NCBI GenBank assembly: GCA_002084705.1
Contig: NBLX01000009.1
Coordinates: 1 to 44,949 of the forward strand
Direction of reading: 5' to 3'
From: Desulfobacteraceae bacterium 4572_35.1
Lineage (GTDB): Bacteria; Desulfobacterota; Desulfuromonadia; Desulfuromonadales; Desulfuromonadaceae
Length of the DNA stretch: 44,949 nt
Part shown: positions 1 through 8,936 of the stretch, one piece after another
Position numbering within the stretch: position 1 is the first letter of the stretch
Layout: every line of letters begins with the position of its first letter
Program-made: the position numbers and the translations under genes
Notes under the pieces: model-generated
What the model was told of the DNA's origin: nothing
Databases searched by the model: none
The model's input: the letters and a program-made list of their open reading frames with translations, nothing else

Positions 1-695
1 ACATATATTCTGGTTGGGGTGAGGAGTTCCAACCCAATTGATTGTTTTAAACCATCGAGTTTGTCCGTTGGCTTAAGACCCATGATCTCGAAAAATACCT
101 TGCGTGCCAAGGAAAAACCATTGGAATGCAAACCGGTAGAGGCTAAGCCAATGATTTTATCACCTACAGTAATGGTGGATCCGTCAATGATTTTGTCGTT
201 GTCAACAGCACCAACACTAAACCCGGCGATATCATATTCACCAGAGCTGTAAAATCCTGGCATTTCAGCAGTTTCTCCGCCGATCAAGGCGCAACCCGCT
301 TGTTTACAGCCATCAGCTATGCCTCTGACAACTTCAACTGCTTTTTCAGGAGCCAGTTTGCCGGTTGCCATATAATCGAGAAAAAACAGCGGTTCTGCAC
401 CTTGAACTATTATGTCGTTAACACACATGGCTACCAAATCAATACCAACAGTGTCATGTTTATCCATCATGAACGCCAGCTTGAGTTTTGTTCCGACACC
501 ATCTGTTGCTGAAACCAAAGTGGGTTTTTTATATTTGTCGCTATGAAATGAAAACAGTCCACCAAAGCCGCCGATGTCGGTTAACACTTCAGGTCGAGAT
601 GTTGCTTTAACTAAAGGCTTGATCATGTCAACGAATCTGTTGCCAGCATCAATGTCAACACCAGCGTCTTTGTATGTTGTTTTTTTAATATCCAA
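1..695 (-). CDS. purM: Phosphoribosylformylglycinamidine cyclo-ligase (AIR synthetase), 5' part
   Basis: PurM makes aminoimidazole ribonucleotide from FGAM with ATP in cytosolic purine synthesis. The reverse strand reads about 231 codons and runs off the left edge, so the C-terminus is missing. The N-terminus has the family signature [12 protein letters not shown], followed by [37 protein letters not shown] and [16 protein letters not shown], all typical of the ATP/FGAM-binding half of PurM. The only plausible start is a TTG at 695-693 preceded by GGAG at a good distance. The gene is divergent from rimI across 276 bp. Everything visible is intact. Confidence 0.96.
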   Translation of the reverse strand, partial: MDIKKTTYKDAGVDIDAGNRFVDMIKPLVKATSRPEVLTDIGGFGGLFSFHSDKYKKPTLVSATDGVGTKLKLAFMMDKHDTVGIDLVAMCVNDIIVQGAEPLFFLDYMATGKLAPEKAVEVVRGIADGCKQAGCALIGGETAEMPGFYSSGEYDIAGFSVGAVDNDKIIDGSTITVGDKIIGLASTGLHSNGFSLARKVFFEIMGLKPTDKLDGLKQSIGLELLTPTRIY

Positions 696-971
696 GGTTA
701 ACTCCTAGTGCTAAAAGTGGCGTCAGTAATAAAACATGGACTATATAATTGTCAATCCCAAATTCGCCACATAAGGTAATGATTGATATTGGTCAACTGT
801 ACTTACCGAACCCCATTATTAATCATCGTTTACTCTCTTTACAGCAGAGAGTTGGTAGCTTAGAATATGCGGGCTTGCCCACACTCATGCAAGAATATAC
901 TATTTTCTAGTGTTTGTCAGTTATACTAAATAGATAAAAATGGAAGAAAATCTTATTTATCAATTCCTGCT

Positions 972-1466
972 ATGTTTATGACAATGGGAGAAAATGGGTT
1001 GGACTGCCAATTACGTGAAATGGATACTGAGGATTTGCCTCAAGTTCTTATCATCGAACAGGCGTGTTATCCTCAACCTTGGTCAGCACAGATGTTTCAG
1101 CATGAAATGGATAATCACCTAGCGCATTTGGTGGTATGTGAACAAAATGGGCAAGTTCTTGGTTATATCTGTTTTTGGCATGTAGCGAGTGAAGTTGAGA
1201 TACACAATGTTGCCACCAAACCTACATGCCAAGGGCACGGAATAGGTGGCAAACTTATGACATCAGTGCTTAATTATGTTGCTAACCATAAGGTCAATAG
1301 CGTTTTTTTGGAGGTGCGTTCCAGTAATACCCCAGCTATCCGTTTATATGAAAAATTTTGTTTTAAGCCGACAAGTTTACGCAAGAAATACTATGCTGAT
1401 GGCGAAGATGCCTTGTTGATGGAATGGCGTCAGGAACCTTCTGGGTTTGGCAAGAAGGAGAGGTAA
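972..1466 (+). CDS. rimI: Ribosomal protein S18 alanine N-acetyltransferase (GNAT family)
   Basis: This is a GNAT acetyltransferase of about 155-164 residues. RimI proteins acetylate the N-terminal alanine of ribosomal protein S18 using acetyl-CoA. Visible motifs are CYPQPWSAQMF near the N-terminus (family pattern CF..PWS), the acetyl-CoA loop QGHGIGGKLM, and the C-terminal LEVRSSNTPAIRLYEKFCF followed by RKKYYADGEDALLM, which matches RimI closely. The start is uncertain. ATG codons at 972, 978 and 984 lack a good ribosome site, whereas TTG at 999 has GGGAG eight bases upstream and gives a family-like N-terminus. The gene leads the pyrK-pyrD group. Confidence 0.88.
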   Translation: MFMTMGENGLDCQLREMDTEDLPQVLIIEQACYPQPWSAQMFQHEMDNHLAHLVVCEQNGQVLGYICFWHVASEVEIHNVATKPTCQGHGIGGKLMTSVLNYVANHKVNSVFLEVRSSNTPAIRLYEKFCFKPTSLRKKYYADGEDALLMEWRQEPSGFGKKER

Positions 1467-1475
1467 ATAAAGTAG

Positions 1476-2336
1476 ATGAAAAATCTGAAGACTGTTGTGC
1501 TTCAAAATGGTGAGATTGCCGATGGTTATTTTCGGATGGCCATATTGGCTCCTGGTTATACCCGCGCGGCGCAGCCGGGACAATTTGTAATGTTGCGTAT
1601 ACAGGAGCAGATACAGCCTCTATTGCGGCGTCCTTTTGGTATCTATCGTGCCGCGGCAATGCCGGCGCAGTGTAGCGGTTTGCCTGAGCGTGAGTTTGTT
1701 GAATTGATATATAAAGTTGTCGGTAAGGGGACAACGCTGATGACAACGCTGAAACCGGGTGATTCCGTTGAGCTGTTGGGTCCGTTAGGTGAGGGATTCA
1801 CTATCGATTCAAATATTAACAACCACCTGTTGGTTGGTGGCGGGATCGGTATAGTGCCGTTGTATATGCTGGCACAGCAGTTGTGTAAACGTGGGGATAA
1901 AGTACGGTTATTGATGGGTGGTCGCAGTCGTGACGATATCCTGTGTATTAGTGAATTTGAGCGTTTGGGAGTAGATGTCAACATTGCCACCGAAGATGGT
2001 AGCTTGGGTGAAACTGGTCTGGTTACCGCTGTCTTGGAGCGCGAGTTGCTGAATTTTCCGCAAGCCGGTGTCTATGCCTGTGGTCCAATGCCGATGCTCT
2101 CGGCAGTGCAGGCGATATGCTGTAGTGCTCATGTGTTGCTGCAAGTATCCCTCGAAGCGTTGATGGCTTGTGGAATCGGTGCCTGTTTAGGTTGTGTGGT
2201 ACCAGGGCGTGAACACAGCGATGATACGCCACAATATCTATGCACTTGTCGGCAGGGACCGGTGTTTGCCGCTGAAGATCTGGCTTGGCCATCACGCTCT
2301 AACAATGATTGCCATAGTGGTCAAGGGGGCAAATAA
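1476..2336 (+). CDS. pyrK: Dihydroorotate dehydrogenase B, electron-transfer subunit
   Basis: PyrK passes electrons from dihydroorotate oxidation in PyrD to NAD+ through FAD and a [2Fe-2S] cluster. The 286-residue protein has an N-terminal FAD-binding barrel (PGQFVMLRI near residue 35, then RRPFGIY), an NAD-binding region beginning LLVGGGIGIVPLY, and a C-terminal cysteine cluster with MACGIGACLGCVV followed by YLCTCRQGPVF. Four cysteines are in the expected spacing. It starts 9 bp after rimI and ends 1 bp before the pyrD ATG, so translational coupling with its partner subunit is likely. Confidence 0.95.
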   Translation: MKNLKTVVLQNGEIADGYFRMAILAPGYTRAAQPGQFVMLRIQEQIQPLLRRPFGIYRAAAMPAQCSGLPEREFVELIYKVVGKGTTLMTTLKPGDSVELLGPLGEGFTIDSNINNHLLVGGGIGIVPLYMLAQQLCKRGDKVRLLMGGRSRDDILCISEFERLGVDVNIATEDGSLGETGLVTAVLERELLNFPQAGVYACGPMPMLSAVQAICCSAHVLLQVSLEALMACGIGACLGCVVPGREHSDDTPQYLCTCRQGPVFAAEDLAWPSRSNNDCHSGQGGK

Positions 2337-2337
2337 A

Positions 2338-3282
2338 ATGAGAGATATCCCTGAAGTAGCGTCTGATGTGGCGGTAAAGATGGCAGTTGAGGTGGCTGGT
2401 CTGACGTTGCGCAATCCGGTAATGCCAGCCTCTGGTACTTTTGGTTATGGTGCTGAATTTGAACCATATTTAAATTTAGATGGTTTAGGAGCACTGGTGA
2501 CCAAAGGACTTTCCTTGCGACCCAAAGCCGGTAATCCAACGCCGCGTATTGCCGAGTGCTCTTGCGGTATGTTGAATGCTATTGGATTGCAGAATATTGG
2601 TATTGATGCCTTCGTTGAGGAGAAAGTTCCGTTTCTGAAGGGGGTATCAACGCCGGTAATAGCAAATTTTTTTGGGAACACTCTGGATGAATATATACAG
2701 GTAGCAGACAAACTGGAAAAAATTGATGTTGTTACCGGAGTTGAGTTGAATATCTCCTGTCCTAATGTCAAACGGGGGGGGATTGTCTTTGGTACCGATC
2801 CTGCTGCTGCAGCTAAAGTTGTGTCTGAGGTGCGCCGCTGCCTGACCAAGCCGTTAATTGTTAAATTGACCCCTAATGTGACCGATATTACTGTGATAGC
2901 CCGAGCTGTTGAGGAGGCTGGCGCTGATATAATCTGCTGTATAAATACTGTAACCGGCATGGCTGTGGATATAAAATCTCGCCGCTTGAGTTTGGCTAAT
3001 GGTACCGGAGGTCTGTCTGGCCCTGCCATCAAACCTATTGCGTTACGGATGGTACATCAAGTGGTTAATGCGGTATCGGTGCCGGTTATAGGGGTTGGAG
3101 GCATTGCCAGCGCGGAAGATGCTCTTGAGTTCCTGTTGCTTGGCGCAAAAGCAATTCAGGTTGGAACCGCTAATCTGGTCAATCCCGGTACTATGGGTGA
3201 AATTGTTGTCGGCATGGAACGTTTTTTGGCTGAGAGTGGTATCAGTGATATCAACGATTGGATTGGTTCACTCCATGGTTGA
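2338..3282 (+). CDS. pyrD: Dihydroorotate dehydrogenase B, catalytic subunit
   Basis: This FMN-containing TIM-barrel enzyme oxidises dihydroorotate to orotate in pyrimidine synthesis, working with PyrK. The chosen ATG at 2338 has the purine-rich site AGGGGGC seven bases upstream and gives 314 residues, near the family length. Motifs seen are LRNPVMPASGTFGYG near the N-terminus, LNISCPNVKRGG with the class 1B active-site cysteine, KLTPNVTDI, and the phosphate-binding GVGGIASAEDALEFLLLGA near the C-terminus. The open frame extends 48 codons upstream inside pyrK, but no family-like sequence lies there. Confidence 0.95.
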   Translation: MRDIPEVASDVAVKMAVEVAGLTLRNPVMPASGTFGYGAEFEPYLNLDGLGALVTKGLSLRPKAGNPTPRIAECSCGMLNAIGLQNIGIDAFVEEKVPFLKGVSTPVIANFFGNTLDEYIQVADKLEKIDVVTGVELNISCPNVKRGGIVFGTDPAAAAKVVSEVRRCLTKPLIVKLTPNVTDITVIARAVEEAGADIICCINTVTGMAVDIKSRRLSLANGTGGLSGPAIKPIALRMVHQVVNAVSVPVIGVGGIASAEDALEFLLLGAKAIQVGTANLVNPGTMGEIVVGMERFLAESGISDINDWIGSLHG

Positions 3283-3294
3283 TTGGATTAATTG

Positions 3295-5961
3295 ATGGAT
3301 GTGATAACGACTCATGTTAATGCAGACTTCGACTGTTTAGGAGCAATGGTGGCGGCGAAGTTGCTATACCCCGATGCAGTTATGGTTTTTGCCGGTTCGC
3401 AGGAACCGGTTGTGCGTGATTTCTTGCTAACAGAGATGGGGCGTACTCAGCAGTTTGGTCGTTGTAAAAATATTGATTTTAGCGCAGTTACCAGGCTTAT
3501 TCTTGTCGATGTTAACAGCCCTGATCGTATCGGTCCTTTTGCTCCACTGTTTGATGATCCCAAGGTTGAATTGCACATTTACGATCATCATCCACTATCG
3601 ACCATGCAGCGTGAACCTGATTACGCAGTGATACGTGCTGTAGGATCGGCGGTCACCATAATGGTTGCTGAACTGAAGCAACAACAACAGGTTCCAAACG
3701 CTGCTCAAGCGACGATGATGATGCTTGGCTTGTATGAAGATACAGATAATCTGATTATTCCTACCATAACTCAGGAGGATTTTAGTGCGGCGGGCTATTT
3801 GCTGCAGCATGGTGCAGATATGATTCAGGTAGCTGCGGCGTTAACGCGTGAATTATCAGCGGCTCAATTGGAGTTGTTACACCAGTTGTTGCAGTCGTTG
3901 CAGCTTATCCCTGTTCACGGTGTTGATGTTTATATAGCCCAAGCGGCGATAGATTGCTATGTTGGCGATATTGCAGTTCTGGCGCATAAAATTCGTGATA
4001 TTGAAAAGCTGGATGCTGTTATTATTGCGGTGCGTTTGCAAGATAGGGTGTTTATGGTTGGTCGCTCCCGTATTGATGAAGTTAATGTTGCGAAGGTTAT
4101 GGAGTTTTTTGGCGGCGGCGGTCATGCTACGGCAGCGGCGGCGACTGTGCATGATAAAACATTGCTGCAGGTTATGGAATTGTTGCCCAAGATACTTGAA
4201 CAGACGGTTGTCCCGCATTGCCAGGCTCGACATCTGATGTCATCACCGGTTCAAAGCATAGATGCTTCACTCAGTATAGAACAAGCGCGCAATAAATTGA
4301 CTCGCTGTCATATCAATGCCTTGGCTGTAGTAGATGAAGGTGGTCAAGTTGTTGGCATAATTGCTCGCCAGATAATTGAACTGGCGGTGTTCCACGGTTT
4401 AGCTGATCAACCTGTCGAGGAATATATGAACACAGAGTTCGGCGTTGTTTCCCCAGATGGAGATATTGATCTGCTACAACAACTGGTGCTCAATAAACGT
4501 CAGCGTCTGGTGCCAATAGTTGAGAAGAGCAAGTTGGTCGGAGTGGTAACACGTACTGATCTGTTGCGTTATAGTGTAACCGAGGGGCGTCGCTTAAGGT
4601 CGGTAGCAAAAAAAGTTGGTCATGATGATGGTTTAAGCTTGAGTGCCCGGCATGTTAATCGTTTAATAGATATTCGCTTGCCTGCCGAGGTGCGCCAGTT
4701 GTTAAAGAATATCTCTTCGGTTGCAGCAGCACAGCATATGTTCGTATATGCAGTTGGTGGTTTTGTTCGCGATCTGCTGTTGGGGGAAAAAAATCTCGAT
4801 GTAGATATTGTGGTCGAAGGTAACGCAATTGAATTTGCGCGCGCTTTTGCTCAGACGTTTGAATGTCGGGTTCGCAGCCATGAAAAATTCATTACTGCCG
4901 TTATTATTTTTCCAGATGGCTTTAAGGTTGATGTAGCGTCAACGCGCACTGAGCATTATATGGAGCCTGGAGCCCTGCCTCTGGTGGAGGAGGCGTCTAT
5001 AAAGTTAGATCTGTATCGACGTGATTTTACTATCAATACCCTTGCATTGTCGTTGCATGCAGATACCTTTGGAGAATTGCTGGATTATTTTGGCGCTCAG
5101 CGTGATTTGCATGATAAGGCGATAAGGGTACTACATAATCTGAGTTTTGTAGAAGACCCGACGCGCGCTTACCGAGCGGTGCGTTTTGAGCAGCGTTTTG
5201 GTTTCAAGTTAGGATTGCATACCGAGCGGTTGTTGCGGAGCGCTGTCAATATGGGGTTCGTGGCCAAGGTTAGTTCTGCACGCTTGTTTAACGAACTGTT
5301 CATTATTCTCAATGAGGATGATCCATATCCTGCGGTGCAAAGGCTGTATCAATTAGGGCTGTTGCAGTTTTTATCTGATGATTTTAATATGGATGATTCA
5401 TTGCGGCGGCAATTCAGGCAAGCTGGTAAGGTGATAAATTGGTATAACTTGCTCTATAGTGGAGTTTACATCCAGCGTGAGGTGGTATATTTCCTCATTC
5501 TTTGTACTACTCTCAATGCCGATGAGATGATCTCTCTTTGTGGTAAATTGTCCTTGCCGCATAAGCTTGAACAGTTGCTTGTTGTTCAGCGAAATCATTA
5601 TCTTTCGGTCTATCATCATCTTGAGCGTCACCATAAACATATCGATCAACTCGCTAATAGCGAAGTGTACCAGCTATTAAACGGGGTCAGAGAAGAGATG
5701 GTGTTGTATTTTATGGCCAGAACCAAATACGAATCTGTCCGCTCGCTGTTATCGCGCTATGTTACAGGACTGCGAAGTACAACAATTGAACTCAGTGGCA
5801 ACGATTTGCTGAACATGGGGGTAGCTGCTGGTCCAGAAATTGGTAGATTGCTACATCTTGTGCTTAATGCAAAACTTGATGGCGAACTTAAGACTCTCCA
5901 GGATGAAAAAGATTTTGTTAGTAAACTTATATCGCGTGATCCTGATGTGGCAGCGCAATAG
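3295..5961 (+). CDS. DHH phosphoesterase-CBS-tRNA nucleotidyltransferase/poly(A) polymerase fusion
   Basis: This three-part protein of 888 residues is typical of Geobacter relatives. Residues 1-300 are a DHH/DHHA1 phosphoesterase with THVNADFDCLGA, LVDVNSP, YDHHP and GGGGHATAAA. Residues 305-430 hold two CBS modules that usually bind adenine nucleotides. From about residue 470 to the end is a class II nucleotidyltransferase, with VGGFVRDLLLGEKNLDVDIV carrying the metal-binding D-x-D, then DFTINTLAL and EDPTRAYRAVRFEQRF. Both catalytic halves look intact. It could maintain tRNA CCA ends or add poly(A); the sequence does not decide which. It starts 13 bp after pyrD and ends 15 bp before the protease gene. 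Confidence 0.92.
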   Translation: MDVITTHVNADFDCLGAMVAAKLLYPDAVMVFAGSQEPVVRDFLLTEMGRTQQFGRCKNIDFSAVTRLILVDVNSPDRIGPFAPLFDDPKVELHIYDHHPLSTMQREPDYAVIRAVGSAVTIMVAELKQQQQVPNAAQATMMMLGLYEDTDNLIIPTITQEDFSAAGYLLQHGADMIQVAAALTRELSAAQLELLHQLLQSLQLIPVHGVDVYIAQAAIDCYVGDIAVLAHKIRDIEKLDAVIIAVRLQDRVFMVGRSRIDEVNVAKVMEFFGGGGHATAAAATVHDKTLLQVMELLPKILEQTVVPHCQARHLMSSPVQSIDASLSIEQARNKLTRCHINALAVVDEGGQVVGIIARQIIELAVFHGLADQPVEEYMNTEFGVVSPDGDIDLLQQLVLNKRQRLVPIVEKSKLVGVVTRTDLLRYSVTEGRRLRSVAKKVGHDDGLSLSARHVNRLIDIRLPAEVRQLLKNISSVAAAQHMFVYAVGGFVRDLLLGEKNLDVDIVVEGNAIEFARAFAQTFECRVRSHEKFITAVIIFPDGFKVDVASTRTEHYMEPGALPLVEEASIKLDLYRRDFTINTLALSLHADTFGELLDYFGAQRDLHDKAIRVLHNLSFVEDPTRAYRAVRFEQRFGFKLGLHTERLLRSAVNMGFVAKVSSARLFNELFIILNEDDPYPAVQRLYQLGLLQFLSDDFNMDDSLRRQFRQAGKVINWYNLLYSGVYIQREVVYFLILCTTLNADEMISLCGKLSLPHKLEQLLVVQRNHYLSVYHHLERHHKHIDQLANSEVYQLLNGVREEMVLYFMARTKYESVRSLLSRYVTGLRSTTIELSGNDLLNMGVAAGPEIGRLLHLVLNAKLDGELKTLQDEKDFVSKLISRDPDVAAQ

Positions 5962-5976
5962 ATGGTGACATAAATT

Positions 5977-6654
5977 ATGGAACATATTTTCGTTAAAATT
6001 TCAATTATGCTTGTTCCGGCGTTGTTGGCAGTTACCGTGCATGAGGTAGCGCACGGCTATGTTGCTGATAAGTTTGGCGACCCTACGGCGCGTCTTTTAG
6101 GACGTTTGACATTGAATCCGGTTCGTCATTTGGATCCGGTGGGTACTCTGGCGTTATTGTTTGTTGGTTTTGGCTGGGCTCGACCGGTGCCGGTAAATTT
6201 TGCTAATTTACGTAACCCTAAAAAAAATATGCTATGGGTCGCTTTGGCTGGACCATTTGCTAATTTAGTGCTGGCTCTCGGCTCAGCTCTGTTATTACAC
6301 GGCGTTGGCTTTGCTGTTGCTACACTGCCCTTTGACGTATCAATAGTGGCTAAACCCATTGCTTTAATGGCGGCTTTTAGCCTCTATATAAATATTATTT
6401 TAGCAGTGTTTAATCTTGTGCCTATCCCCCCTTTGGATGGTGGCCGTGTCTTGTCAGCATTGTTGCCAGCGCGACAGGCTGCAATTTTGGCTCGTATTGA
6501 ACCCTTCGGTTTTATGTTGGTTATAGTTCTGGTGTTTTTTACCGATATCTGGTCTAAGGTGTTGGGGCCAATCATTTTGTCATTGGTGGCTCTGCTTGCT
6601 GGACAGCATGTAGGTGTAGTTGGCGATGTAATTAATTTTCTGTTTCGTGGCTGA
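5977..6654 (+). CDS. Site-2 protease family (M50) membrane metalloprotease
   Basis: This is a 225-residue polytopic membrane protein of the short rhomboid-independent M50B class. The zinc motif HEVAHGY (HExxH) lies in the first membrane segment near residue 22, and the third metal ligand lies in NLVPIPPLDGGRVL near residue 150. Further hydrophobic segments follow, with LFVGFGWARPVPVNF in between as in most family members. Such proteases cut membrane-embedded regulators, but no substrate is encoded nearby. In Desulfuromonadales the gene commonly sits between the DHH-CBS-PAP gene and scpA, as here. All catalytic residues are present. Confidence 0.92.
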   Translation: MEHIFVKISIMLVPALLAVTVHEVAHGYVADKFGDPTARLLGRLTLNPVRHLDPVGTLALLFVGFGWARPVPVNFANLRNPKKNMLWVALAGPFANLVLALGSALLLHGVGFAVATLPFDVSIVAKPIALMAAFSLYINIILAVFNLVPIPPLDGGRVLSALLPARQAAILARIEPFGFMLVIVLVFFTDIWSKVLGPIILSLVALLAGQHVGVVGDVINFLFRG

Positions 6655-6671
6655 AATGTTGTGAAGATGAG

Positions 6672-7448
6672 TTGCGGGCGAGATTGTCAACAGTGGTGAG
6701 CCGTGTCGTTAAGTACGAAATAAAGCTCGATAGTTTCGAAGGACCACTTGATCTGTTGCTTCATCTCGTTGTTAAAAACGAGATGGATATTAATGATATT
6801 CCCATGGCCAGTATAACTGAGCAATATTTGAATTGCCTGGAGGAGATGGAAGCTAAAAATATTGATATCGCCAGCGAGTTTCTAGTGATGGCGGCGACGC
6901 TTGTCCATATAAAATCTAAAATGTTGTTGCCTGTCACCCCAGAAGTGCCGGAGGAAGTTGACGAGGTAGATCCGCGTATTGAGTTGGTTAACCGTTTGTT
7001 GGAGTATCAACGCTATAAGGACGGAGCTGCGCGGTTGCAGCAATATCCACAACTTGAACGGGATGTTTTTTCCCGCCCAGAAAATATTAATTACGACGAT
7101 ATTGACCATGATGGTGGCGCTCAGCTATGTGATGTAGCGGGTGGTGGAGATGTTGGCTTGTTTGAACTGGTTAATGCGTTGCGTGGTGTCCTGTCGAAGT
7201 TGGACGAGTCCCATTGTCATCAGGTGTTTAAGAGCAATTTTAGTGTAGCTGAAGCCAGTGATCGTTTACGTGAGCAGCTGTTGCGGCGTAAGCAATTACC
7301 CTTTGCGGATTGCTTTAGTGCTCTCCCCAACCGTGCCGAAGTTGTGGTGATGTTTATTGCTCTTCTCGAGTTGGTGAAACTTCACGTGTGTAAAATTGTC
7401 CAACTTAATCCCCATGCTACGATATATATTTATCCACTGTGTAGCTGA
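6672..7448 (+). CDS. scpA: Segregation and condensation protein A
   Basis: ScpA is the kleisin subunit of the bacterial SMC condensin complex, and bridges SMC heads with ScpB during chromosome segregation. The family signature FEGPLDLLLHL is near the N-terminus, followed by DINDIPMASITEQYL and ASEFLVMAATLVHIKSKMLL, then the C-terminal winged-helix region ending near residue 258. The start is uncertain. The open frame begins with TTG at 6672, while GTG codons at 6693 and 6696 would give an N-terminus closer to the family. None has a strong ribosome site. scpB follows after 35 bp. Confidence 0.93.
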   Translation: MRARLSTVVSRVVKYEIKLDSFEGPLDLLLHLVVKNEMDINDIPMASITEQYLNCLEEMEAKNIDIASEFLVMAATLVHIKSKMLLPVTPEVPEEVDEVDPRIELVNRLLEYQRYKDGAARLQQYPQLERDVFSRPENINYDDIDHDGGAQLCDVAGGGDVGLFELVNALRGVLSKLDESHCHQVFKSNFSVAEASDRLREQLLRRKQLPFADCFSALPNRAEVVVMFIALLELVKLHVCKIVQLNPHATIYIYPLCS

Positions 7449-7483
7449 TATTTGCTTTTTACGTTTCAACGAAAGGGCAAAGT

Positions 7484-8041
7484 GTGGAATTAGTACAATT
7501 GAAATCGCGCCTTGAAGCTGTGTTCTTTGCCAGTGATGAACCACTGAAACTGGAGCGTCTGCAGGCAATATTTGAAGTGGAACAAGAACTGTTGCGCCAA
7601 GCATTACAGGAACTTACTGTAGATTATGCTCAGAAAGAGCGTGGTGTTACTCTGCAGGAGATCGCTGGAGGGTTTCAGTTACGAACTCGAGCGGAATACT
7701 CTGAGTGGGTAGTAAAATTAAAGCGTTCTAGACGGACCAGTTTGTCAAAAGCTGCGACAGAAACGTTGGCTATAATTGCCTACAGACAACCGGTAACCCG
7801 TGCAGAAATAGAGTATTTGCGCGGTGTTGAGTCGGGTGGAATAGTACGGATGTTGATGGAAAAACATTTGGTGAAAATTCTTGGTAAAAAAGATGTTCCC
7901 GGTCGGCCGTCATTGTATGGGACAAGCGGATATTTTCTCGAATTTTTTGGTTTGAAAGATTTATCAGGCCTGCCGAACTTAAGAGAGTTTTCTGCCCCGG
8001 ATGAAGTTGGGATCTCTCTGGAAATGGACTTTGATAGCTAA
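7484..8041 (+). CDS. scpB: Segregation and condensation protein B
   Basis: ScpB is a dimeric tandem winged-helix protein that binds ScpA in the SMC complex. The 185-residue protein begins with LKSRLEAVFFASDEPL and contains the conserved second-domain stretch TLAIIAYRQPVTRAEIEYLRG and the GRPSLYGTS segment, all diagnostic. The start is a GTG at 7484 with AAAGGG about ten bases upstream. Its TAA overlaps the ATG of rluB by one base (TAATG), which suggests translational coupling. Confidence 0.95.
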   Translation: MELVQLKSRLEAVFFASDEPLKLERLQAIFEVEQELLRQALQELTVDYAQKERGVTLQEIAGGFQLRTRAEYSEWVVKLKRSRRTSLSKAATETLAIIAYRQPVTRAEIEYLRGVESGGIVRMLMEKHLVKILGKKDVPGRPSLYGTSGYFLEFFGLKDLSGLPNLREFSAPDEVGISLEMDFDS

Positions 8042-8757
8042 TGGAACAAAAACAACGGATACAGAAGCTGATTGCCCAGGCTGGATTGGCATCGCGCCGT
8101 CAAGCCGAAATATGGATTAGCCAAGGGCGGGTAACCTTGAATGCAAATGTAGCCAAACTTGGTGATAGAGCTGATTTGAATGAGGATCGGGTTTGCGTTG
8201 ATGGTAAAGAACTGACGGCGGGACAAAAGAAAGTTTATCTGCTCCTGAATAAGCCGGTGGGATATGTAACTACCCTCAGCGATCCTCAGGGGCGTCCAAC
8301 AATTCTCCATTTTCTAACTGATATTGATGAGCGTCTTTTTCCGGTTGGTCGTCTGGACTTGAATACTGAGGGGTTGCTGTTGTTGACCAACGATGGTGAT
8401 CTTGCGGCTCGTTTGCTTCATCCTCGCCATAAAATTCCCAAAACATATCGGGTGAAGGTCAGTGGCCAACTTTCAAGTGTTGCACAACAGAAGCTGACGC
8501 GTGGGGTAGAACTGGAAGATGGTTTAACCGCGCCGGCTAAAATTGAACATCTACGCAGTTCCCCCAGAAATAGCTGGTTTGATTTGACTATTTTCGAGGG
8601 ACGAAATCGCCAGGTGAGACGTATGTGTAGAGCTGTTGGCTATAGTGTGAGCTCTTTGAAGCGGGTGCGAATGGCTAACATTGAATTAGGTAATTTAGCC
8701 AGTGGTAAAACGCGTATGTTGCGTAGTGATGAGCTGGAAAATTTAAAAAAGATGTAA
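8041..8757 (+). CDS. rluB: 23S rRNA pseudouridine synthase, RluB/RsuA family
   Basis: This enzyme converts a uridine of the ribosome to pseudouridine. The first ~60 residues are an S4 RNA-binding domain (QKLIAQAGLASRRQAEIWI). The catalytic domain has the motif VGRLDLNTEGLLLLTNDG with the essential aspartate, and the late motif EGRNRQVRRMCRAVG. The 238-residue length fits RluB. The exact target position (RluB versus RluE/RsuA types) is inferred from overall similarity and from the scpAB-rluB order, which is very common. It is followed by a YciI stub and then convergent thrC. Confidence 0.93.
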   Translation: MEQKQRIQKLIAQAGLASRRQAEIWISQGRVTLNANVAKLGDRADLNEDRVCVDGKELTAGQKKVYLLLNKPVGYVTTLSDPQGRPTILHFLTDIDERLFPVGRLDLNTEGLLLLTNDGDLAARLLHPRHKIPKTYRVKVSGQLSSVAQQKLTRGVELEDGLTAPAKIEHLRSSPRNSWFDLTIFEGRNRQVRRMCRAVGYSVSSLKRVRMANIELGNLASGKTRMLRSDELENLKKM

Positions 8758-8824
8758 AAATGGTTACCAACTATTTATGGGGAATAGTTAATTGAACTTT
8801 TGGAACACCAATGAGGAGGGGAAT

Positions 8825-8926
8825 GTGTATTACGTTATTCACTGTGTTGATAAAGAAGATCATCTGCCGGTACGGATGGAGAACCGTCCAAACAATGTGG
8901 CATATTTGCGAAATTACATCATATAA
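8825..8926 (+). pseudogene. Truncated YciI-family gene (N-terminal stub)
   Basis: A short reading frame starts with GTG at 8825 just after a strong GAGGAGGGG ribosome site and encodes 33 residues. The beginning, VYYVIHCVDKEDHLPVRMEN, and the following RPNNVAYLRNY resemble the N-terminus of YciI-like proteins, small ferredoxin-like-fold proteins of about 95-100 residues with unclear function. The frame stops at TAA 8924-8926, and no other frame before thrC continues the family. About two thirds of the gene is therefore missing. The assignment rests on pattern recognition of a short piece. Confidence 0.6.
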
Positions 8927-8936
8927 ATTTTGAGTT

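Noticed and set aside
2445-3032. A 195-codon reverse-strand frame inside pyrD
   Set aside because: It is the antisense shadow of a clearly conserved gene and its translation shows no domain.
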